Shown here piece by piece: positions 56,910 to 64,000 of a DNA stretch of 64,000 nt. Below the pieces are notes generated by a model, which saw nothing but the letters and a program-made list of their open reading frames with translations, was not told the DNA's origin and searched no databases. The first letter of the stretch is position 1, and each line of letters opens with the position of its first letter. A program made the position numbers and the translations under genes. Origin of the DNA: Cristatella mucedo (lineage: Eukaryota; Bryozoa; Phylactolaemata; Cristatellidae); assembly GCA_009760855.2 (NCBI GenBank), contig WPIO01000024.1, positions 3,906,501 through 3,970,500 of the forward strand, read 5' to 3'.

Positions 56910-57120
56910 TAATGGGCTATCGAGGGACTTTCTGCTATTGCTAATAAATACAATGCCTGCCGTATTGTCAATAGTTTCTGCTGCCGTACACGACTGCATG
57001 CACGAATAACACTCTGCGTGGAATATACGACGGAATCTGGTACAGACATTAGCAGGCTGCGTTGGAATCGCTGCAAGGATGATCCCAGGAGAACAATATT
57101 TTCGAGGAGTCTCGACGAAA
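56910..57120. other. Spacer between Tigger-like element and GC-rich island
   Basis: Nothing recognised. Confidence 0.4.
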
Positions 57121-57960
57121 GGAAATTCTCATAAGCATGCTTCCAGTTAAGGGCTATTCCTCAAGGTCAAGGTGGAGGCAGCTCCCAGCAAACCGGTGGA
57201 CCTCCAGCTACAGGACCTTGTTGCACTTGTCAGGACGATTCTTCCTCCTTCCTCTGCCTCTGCACCTGATGTGCGCTACATATGAGGTGGAGATTCCTCC
57301 CCAGGCAGCATACGTGTGTGTAATAGCTTTGATACTAACCCGAGTGACGAGACGAATTCCTTGCTGTCTAACCTGCCTGGGCCACGAGGGCCACAAGGCT
57401 CGACGATTCCAGAGCGGCAGCAGGAGGCGGCGACGGTGGAGGAGGAAGAAGAGCCTGCGGCGGCCATCGAATGGGCGACTTTCGAGCCTGCTATTTTTGA
57501 GGCGGCAGAGGGAGTGGTCCACGGGGTGCAAGTGGTCCGCGAAGCGGCTAGCCGTGTGCGAGATGGCGGATGGCGATGCGAAGCGATGGCGCCAGCCGGT
57601 TGGCCAAATTGCTACCTGTCAGACGGCAATGAAGGTGCCCGAGAAGGCGGCAGTGGTCGGTGGTGGTTACCGAGACGCCTTCGGCGATGGTCGGCGCATC
57701 GACGGTGGCAAGCTCTGAGACGCAGACGAGCGCTTCGAGGCCGGCCAGCACTGCAAGTAGGGATCAGTGTTGCAAGGCTAGTCAGCTCGGTGACGCCGAC
57801 AGCGGTCAGTGCTGCTATGCCGGTCAGACGCGACAACGACTCCTGACAGCGCTGCGACGACTACGACGCTGGAAAGTGCTGCCGGGTGTGCTATTATGAC
57901 GAGCAGAGCCGTCGACGTAAGAGCGGCCGTCAATGCCACGGAGGAATTCGAAACCCGTGC
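57121..57960 (+). other. GC-rich island with long overlapping open frames
   Basis: Unlike its AT-rich surroundings it is GC-rich and open in several frames on both strands (193 codons at 57137-57718, 176 at 57316-57846). One plus frame reads LPGPRGPQGSTIPERQQE and then an acidic run EEEEEPAAAIEW. Another, just upstream, reads IPQGQGGGSSQQTGGPPATG then PCCTC. These look a little like Gly-X-Y collagen-like or low-complexity exons, but no frame has a supported start, splice pair or domain. High GC alone lengthens open frames, so coding is unproven. Confidence 0.3.
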
Positions 57961-58124
57961 GGCAGAGGGAGGTAATCACCTAATCGCTGGTTTGTGAGGA
58001 AAGGGCGTTGGCTATGCCCCAGTGGCGGTGGCTGAAGCTAGTGGCGTAGGCATCCGGCACGTCACCAACGGCCGTGGTTTCATTTGCCTCCTCCGAGCAA
58101 ATGAATCAATGGTCGATCCATTGA

Positions 58125-58480
58125 GAAGATAAAACCAACTTAAAAGTAACGGGCAAACCAAGCCTGAATCAGGTATCGGTAAGATAAGCAGTCTCCAATT
58201 GAAGCTGCAAGAAATGCAGTTGTCATGTTCCAGAGTGACCTATCTCTAGAAGGCCACATTAGATCCACAGTGAAGTCTGCCAACTTTCAGATGTGACACA
58301 TTTCAAACATTTGGGCCTGATTAGACAGGAATATTTCATTGATATTGCTCAAAAATAAATCTGTGGCATCCCGTCTCGATTTCTCAAAATCACTGCTCTC
58401 TAGTCATTTGGAATCAGCCATTTGTAGTTGGAACAAAACTCGGCAGCTAGTCTTACATGTGGTGAGCAATGCAATTTTAA
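58125..58480 (+). mobile_element. Degenerate LINE fragment (main family)
   Basis: AAACCAACTTAAAAGTAACG (DKTNLL-V region), TTCCAGAGTGACC, GAAGGCCACATTAGATCCAC and GCATCCCGTCTCGATTTCT follow the coding order of the family. No open frame is left. Confidence 0.8.
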
Positions 58481-58484
58481 GTAA

Positions 58485-58885
58485 TGTATCTCCGTGTTTA
58501 ACTCCACAAAGCCATAAAGTCTATTAGGGGGTTACGCAGGAGAGTTTTGCATAGTGCACTCGCAGCCTAAGCGGCTTTCGGTACGAACTCGGTAGCCAGC
58601 AGACTTCGTCTCACGCAACAAAGAGAAAGTGAGAAGCATAACAGAGTCAGGAGATCTTTGAGGTAGTGAGTAGCATGGGAGTTTCAGCCCAGGACCGCTG
58701 AAAAGGATGAGCAATAATCGGCAGCAGGAGAATAGTTGCCTTCGAGTAAGAACAGTAGAAGCGAGTTCCACAGACTAAGACATGCAGAGCTAAAACCTCT
58801 GTCGCCAACTGTCTTCAAGCGGAGGAATGGAACAGCTTATTTATTGTCCACACAGGACCTGAGGGCACGAGGAGGCAGTGTAGTT
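58485..58885 (-). mobile_element. Second LINE family, 3' part (copy 3)
   Basis: Longest clear match to 52540-52985. Minus-strand frames read KTVGDRGFSSACLSLWNSL near 58760-58820, the C-terminal WNSL motif of LINE reverse transcriptases. The frame 58532-58771 on the same strand would continue downstream. Not ATT-tailed as far as can be seen. Confidence 0.65.
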
Positions 58886-59039
58886 ATCACATCGTGCCAC
58901 TTCCTGTTGATCTAGACTGACGTCCAATCAAGCAGCTTATTGAATTTTACGTTCTGTCACTTTATTATAGGTACGTCCAGTCTGTGGCTCGAGTCTACAT
59001 AACTGAACTACTCTGAAACTAGCACAGGCTTCCTACCAC

Positions 59040-59400
59040 TGCTTTCTGCTGGATCGCTTAGCTCTGCATAGAACTACCTCAAATTGTTTGGAGGGCCTGC
59101 TTTAAGCTTGTGCGCTCCCAAAGCCTGGAGCTAACAACCGACAGATATCACGACATCCTTGACTTGACGACATTGAAAAAGAAGCTAAAACCGAACGTGT
59201 TTCTGGCAGCATGGTGAGTCCACATGATTTTTTCGTTACGAGATTATACGAGCTGACAATGCGCATGTTGCCAATAGCCAAATTTACATGTTCAAAATGC
59301 ACATGTTATCGATAACCATTTGATTACGTTTCACTTACAGCATCTGTAATGTCCTTAGAAAAAGACTATTTCCTTCTGAGGAAGCTATATGCCCGAAAAA
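59040..59400 (+). mobile_element. Degenerate LINE 3' part (main family)
   Basis: CTCAAATTGTTTGGAGGGCC, then TGCGCTCCCAAAGCCTGGAG (coding for the FGDRAFSSYAPKAW region). 3' UTR words and a decayed hairpin end in an A-rich/AAT tail at ~59390-59405. It abuts the tail of the next, opposite LINE. Confidence 0.75.
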
Positions 59401-59990
59401 ATAATAAAAATAAATTTTGATAGGTCCCTCTGAGAACTTAATCACTTTATCTCTTAATCTCTTAAGAACTTAACTTACGCTGTCAAGGAAGCGTGACATA
59501 ATGATTAGTGGTAATGTTCGCAATGTAATTAAGCATAACACTTTTAGATGTGACATGCGCGCAGGATCAACGCATACGCATGGTTAGTAAGGGCAGGCGC
59601 AGGGTCATCACGCATAAGCATACTTTTTAAAGTATGACCGGTTATGGCACCACGATAAAACTTATCTTGACCCTAATAATAAGCATTTGTAAAAACCCCT
59701 ACGAGATTTTGATATCTTTCTAGGTATTTTAGGTATGCTGTATAGATTCTAGGTCACTATGGTTTATGGTAACATACAAAGTTTCGGCACCCATCACCAC
59801 ACCTAGGGAAAATTCACCAGTATCCTAAACATTCTGCAAGCTAAAGATGAAATTTTTGCCTGTGCTTAAATGTTGTCAATTAGAGGATGTAGTGGCGTCA
59901 GGTGGAAGAAGTTTCCGGCTTTCTGTGCTTATGCATTGTAGAGGCAATCAATGCTTAGCCTAGTTGGGCATTATTCTTATTGGCGGGCTG

Positions 59991-60053
<63 letters not shown>

Positions 60054-60300
60054 CGCGAGAGAGACGGACCTAAAAGAGAGTACCAAAAAATGTAGTTCGC
60101 AGAGCTGCTTCATGAGGCACCAGTGCAAATCAGAGTGAAGAGGCGTATGGTGAAAATGATGCCGCTCACGACCGACAAGACTAGATGCAGAGTTTTGCCT
60201 CATTTGCAAGTGCCTTAGTGCATCTGCCGGAAGTCATGCAATAGTCATGCCAGTTGTGAGCTAACGAAGTTTAGATTTGATGTCGTAAATACACGGAGCA
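59401..60300 (-). mobile_element. Degenerate LINE copy (main family), minus strand
   Basis: Begins with the shared AAT-rich tail, then CTCTGAGAACTTAATCAC (hairpin arm) and 3' UTR. Minus-strand frame 59955-60209 keeps RQNSASSLVGRERHHFHHTP, equivalent to QNSAARLVCRERRSCHITP. A (GA)n repeat at 59992-60064 has expanded inside the coding part. Confidence 0.8.
59992..60064. repeat. (GA)n microsatellite inside a LINE
   Basis: About 60 bp of pure GA and a short GCGCGAGAGA end. It gives a Ser-Leu run in the minus frame. Confidence 0.97.
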
Positions 60301-60659
60301 AGTTGAATGCCTTATCCCTGCCTATGTAGGTCCAAATTTAGCGATGGTAAGTAGTAGAGAGGAGACGTACTAGGCTGCAGAGCTCTTGTGGTCTTCTAGA
60401 GAAAAGTCAATTTGAATATACGAAACCTAGATTTTTCTTATGTGCTACGGCAGAATAAAAACTGCTACATAAATAAAATACATGATGGCTAGATGCTGCA
60501 GGTAACTGACGAAAATGCTTCCTTCGAGGACAAAATGTTGGCGGTGCCTAGTTGGAGTGCTAGTCCTTATTGGGTCATACCAAAAGTTTTTCTTATAATT
60601 AGTATTTATAAAAAATAGCTTTTATTTTGGCCTCTGTGACAGCCCTTCATACGGCCTGT
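60301..60659. other. Unassigned sequence
   Basis: May include further eroded LINE sequence near 60380-60440 (TCTTCTAGAGAAAAGTCAAT). Otherwise nothing. Confidence 0.4.
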
Positions 60660-61100
60660 CGACGGGATGGTAGCGCGACCGAGAAACAAGTCTGCTGACT
60701 CAAACACCAAGCACTTTAACCAGAACTACGCCGGACAAGCCCAGTCTACACCTATAGACGGCTCCCGGTGTCAACGGCTCCAGCCCTTCCCTTCCGCCTC
60801 CCTCCCCGTCGGCAGGTCTTATAGTCCACGTATGTACTGTTTTTGCAGTGTCGTTCTGACATTGTTCGTTCTGAACCCGCCCGAAAGCTTTCGGCGGTTT
60901 GTGGTAGATGGATGTCCCCACGTATGCAGCCAATGCATTGATTCGGGTCAGACTACCGAGTCATCTGCCAAGAGTCATTGTCAGCCCCTTCCTCCCTCGC
61001 CCCCACTAAAAGAGCCTGCGGCTGCTTTGGCCGTCTGAGCCTACGTAGAGCGTCCGGGCAGTGCTCGAATTGTGCTGAGTCATGTTCTCTCACAGCCTCC
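60660..61100 (-). repeat. GC-rich dispersed repeat, copy 2 (inverted)
   Basis: Reverse complement of copy 1 (30775-31195), matching from GAGGCTGTG/GAGGTGTGT at one end to TCGGTCGCGCTACC at the other. Plus and minus frames of 123 and 77 codons over it are not conserved between copies except the short GDI[NH]LPQTA.S.RAGSERTM stretch. Confidence 0.8.
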
Positions 61101-62169
61101 TGCAAAGCGTTACAGTCAACGTAGCCGGCCTTAAGCCTCGAGGCAGGTTTGTAGGTAGCAACAGAAAAAAGCTCGATCTGATGAGCAGGTTCAAGGTTAA
61201 TCTTAATTACGATATCCGGACAATGAGAAAAATAGAAAATGGTACGGGTAGCATTCTAGCATGGTAGCATGGTTCGAGAGCCATAGCATTGTCTGCTTTG
61301 CCGATGGTGGCGATGCAGCTGACGGCACCAGCGCAAATTGATTGGCTGCCGGCGTATTCTATCATATTGTTCTGCCCCCGATAGAAATAGCCATTCCTGT
61401 TGCGTGATTGGCATCGGAGATGAAACTGAGCTCTAAGCGGATGAGTGAGCCAGAGTGGGCCAGCATTTCGGAGATTTCCTTGGGCACCACCTACAGTGCA
61501 GAGTGTGGAATATCACTTTGCTGCAAGAAAGTGGCACATGTACAGCTGAAACGTCTACAGTATGTTGCCCAGGTCCATTTCCCTCTGTTAAATGCGTCTA
61601 CTTTGGTGAAAGAAGTCACGGATTGCTTCAACACATTTTAGACAATACAGCATAGTAATTGGGTGTGCAATTCACGGTAGATAGCAACATGCAAACGGGC
61701 TTGAGTTGGACTGCCCTGAATCCAGTCCACGTTTCGCTGCTAGCCATCAGTGTTTTTTCTGGATGACTTTTCATTTAAGAAAATTCAAGTGACACAATGT
61801 AAGCCATTGAATAATTATCGACGAGCTAAATCTTCAAATATTTCTGTAGTTTTTAATAGTAAAAGTAACAACGATATGCCTATTTGACGACTTCTTCACT
61901 TCTAAATGCACGAATTAATGTGAAGAGTAAGAACAGTATGCTTTGTTCAGTTAAGTGATCAGTTATCATGGTTTCTAGATTCCATGAAATCCTCGGTAAA
62001 CCAGCAAGACCTATTGTAGCATTTGTTGATATTAGAAGCCTAGTAGTGGAATTGTCTTTTCCACTGAAGTCCTTATGTAATAAGTGATTTCGTGCTATTA
62101 TCATTCAAACTCATACAAGTGTTCGGATGTACGTGCTCAATAGTGATAGCTCTCATCATGAATAGGCCC
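61101..62169. other. Unassigned sequence
   Basis: Overlapping plus-strand frames at 61408-61655 have no recognisable domain. Nothing else seen. Confidence 0.4.
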
Positions 62170-62290
62170 ATACAGGACGAATCGCAAGGACGCACTGAAT
62201 GCTGTGATAAATAGATGCGTTTTTCATTTTTTTGAATGTGTTCAAGTCAAGAGATGTCGACGCAAGTCCGGAGTGAGTTCCCATGTAATC
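62170..62290 (-). mobile_element. LINE 3' UTR/coding fragment, minus strand
   Basis: ACAGGACGAATCGCAAGGAC, AATGCTGTGATAAATAGATG and GCAAGTCCGGAGTGAGTTCC match the minus-strand order of the family just after the stop codon (compare 1545-1660). Short and diverged. Confidence 0.75.
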
Positions 62291-64000
62291 GACTTTGTGG
62301 GTCGTATACTAAAGAAATCCTAGTCAGGCTATATCGAAGCTTCAGTATTAGATTGCGGTTACCCACGTGTGTCGCCAATGGCAACTCCGTGCAAACGTAA
62401 ATCAATTCATTAGCCTTCAATTAGGACTGAGCTTATCTAGTGACGACACTGTTTCTGGAAACTGGAAAAACTTGCTGTGTACCTGCACAAGCGATAGTGG
62501 CTAGCAACGGGAAAAGTCAGCGTAAGCACACAAGCAGACGCACTTTCGAGCTAGCGAAGGAAAGGATACGACATGAGTCGAGATGCAGTAGCTGTCTGCA
62601 GCCATTTGGCTGGAAACCGATTACGAGAGTTTATTTGTGGGCTTCCGCTATCAGAGGTCTTCCTGGTTTTCTCGTTGCAGAATTGAGCATATGGGTATTT
62701 TTTTCGGACCCACTATTGTCTTTACATTGGGTACCACGGAACGACAACGCTTAGACTACAGGCTGTTAAATTTGATGGTCTATGCACTCTTATTTATCTG
62801 ACTGCTATTCAGTTACTTTAATTCCCTACACCGTACCTCCAGTATTTCTGAGAAAATGTACTTCCTTCTCTGTTATCTTATAAGTAGAGCAGAATTATCT
62901 AGACCGTGTCGGCTTGGAACGAAATAACTAATTCCGACGGCTTTATTGGCATTGAGCCTAGCTTGAAGTTAAAAAAGAAATTGTAGCATCCAACACATGA
63001 ACCAAAGGTGTAGTAGAATAACTGTGTTTTGAAACTATATTTTTAGAGTAAAATACGGCAACGGAAATGCAGCTTTTTGAAGGCCCTGTCTATCAGAGGT
63101 GTGCTTAGCTTTATCTCTGTTCTCTCTTGTAGCTCTCACTTGGCTGAAGTTTTATCCGCAGTGTCACCGAAAATATTATCTCCTGTCTATTTAATTGCTG
63201 AGACGGAAGTTAAATGACCGATTCCGACCATCCGTACCCTGATACATCTAAGGAATCTGTAAGTCATGGCGATAGAATTAGCTTACATCAATTTCGGTTA
63301 GAACCTAAGGTAAAGCCGCGAGGCCTCTACACTTGGACTTATTTCCGAGGTATATCTTTTCTTTTCCGTTAGGTCGCGCTTCGCTAAGTTGAAAATGACA
63401 GCTGCCGCCTAGTCATTCATGATTAAATTTAGTTGGAAAACTGTCATGCTTGAGAAATTGTCGAGACCTAAAAGTTGTTACCCCTCGCTCAGGGCTGGAA
63501 CACAGGCTGAACCAGTGAACCATATTTAGGTATTTATTTGATCTTACAATTTTATTTCAATTAAACACTTTATTAATTAGAATAACGATATTGTCATGCA
63601 AACTATAGTTTTATGAGTGCGTGGGGCTGATAAGAAATAGAAAATAATATCTGAAAGGTAGCATTATCAGGTGACTTAATATCCTGATTATGCACTAACA
63701 ATATAGCCATGCTGATTAAACTATGTAGCCAGTAATTCAATGTTACGTAGCAACATTGAGCTAGCTGCATAGGTCCAAAGCCCATCTTTACTATTGCAGG
63801 TTCCTCAGTAAACGTTTTCCGATGCAAATTCAAACTGAATATAGCTTTTTAATCCTTCAAATGTTTAGTGTGAGAAGGACAAACGCGCGTAAGCAAGTTC
63901 AAGGCTCATGCTGATTGCCAAGCATAGCATAATCATGCATCAGCAGCCACTCTATTGCTTCCCTACATCTGGGATTTTGATGAGCCTCGTCGTTACTTTT
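62291..64000. other. Unassigned sequence
   Basis: AT-rich. A 104-codon plus frame at 62440-62754 and a 76-codon minus frame at 63603-63833 have no recognisable motif. No element ends seen. Confidence 0.4.

Noticed and set aside
60667-61038. 123-codon plus-strand protein
   Set aside because: It is antisense to the frame shared with the other repeat copy, and GC-rich sequence makes long chance frames.

Overview
The window is nuclear DNA of an invertebrate-type animal. It is AT-rich, has GT-AG introns, non-LTR retrotransposons ending in (ATT)n, tRNA-derived SINEs and several decayed DNA transposons. I see no prokaryotic operons, rRNA, CRISPR or viral genes. I cannot name the species; the one real gene matches the invertebrate branch of the xanthine dehydrogenase/aldehyde oxidase family, so a non-vertebrate metazoan is the safest reading.

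The only convincing host gene lies on the + strand from about 16.2 to 45.2 kb. It is the C-terminal ~60% of a molybdenum hydroxylase (xanthine dehydrogenase or aldehyde oxidase): the end of the FAD-domain C-terminal segment, the hammerhead domain and nearly all of the molybdopterin domain. I placed 19 exons by family motifs and splice sites. All 18 junctions between them keep phase except one: exon 9 (ends 25045) and exon 11 (starts 26818) do not fit, so a small exon is missing or the gene is damaged. A candidate last exon with stop (45089-45156) fits the phase, and a candidate upstream exon lies at ~15904-16054. The Fe-S and FAD-binding exons were not found and probably lie upstream of the window or in small exons I cannot recognise. 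Exons come in close groups separated by introns of 75-300 bp, with long transposon-filled introns of up to 7.2 kb between groups.

The rest is mostly mobile DNA. Region 1-16 kb: a complete but dead hAT transposon (3622-6013) with inverted ends and 8-bp target duplication, and several copies of one LINE family, the best at 9379-10922. Introns (18-45 kb): LINE fragments, SINEs, two Charlie-like hAT MITE copies, a GC-rich dispersed repeat, and microsatellites. Region 45-64 kb: more LINE copies, a second LINE family, a pogo/Tigger-like transposon (53045-56909) with at least four retroelements nested inside it, a GC-rich island with long overlapping frames (57.1-58.0 kb), and a second, inverted copy of the GC-rich repeat (60.66-61.10 kb).

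Two systems stand out. First, the main LINE family and the tRNA-derived SINE share the same 3' hairpin, which suggests the SINE borrows the LINE's reverse transcriptase. Second, a GC-rich repeat of ~420 bp occurs in two inverted copies 30 kb apart and matches no element I know.
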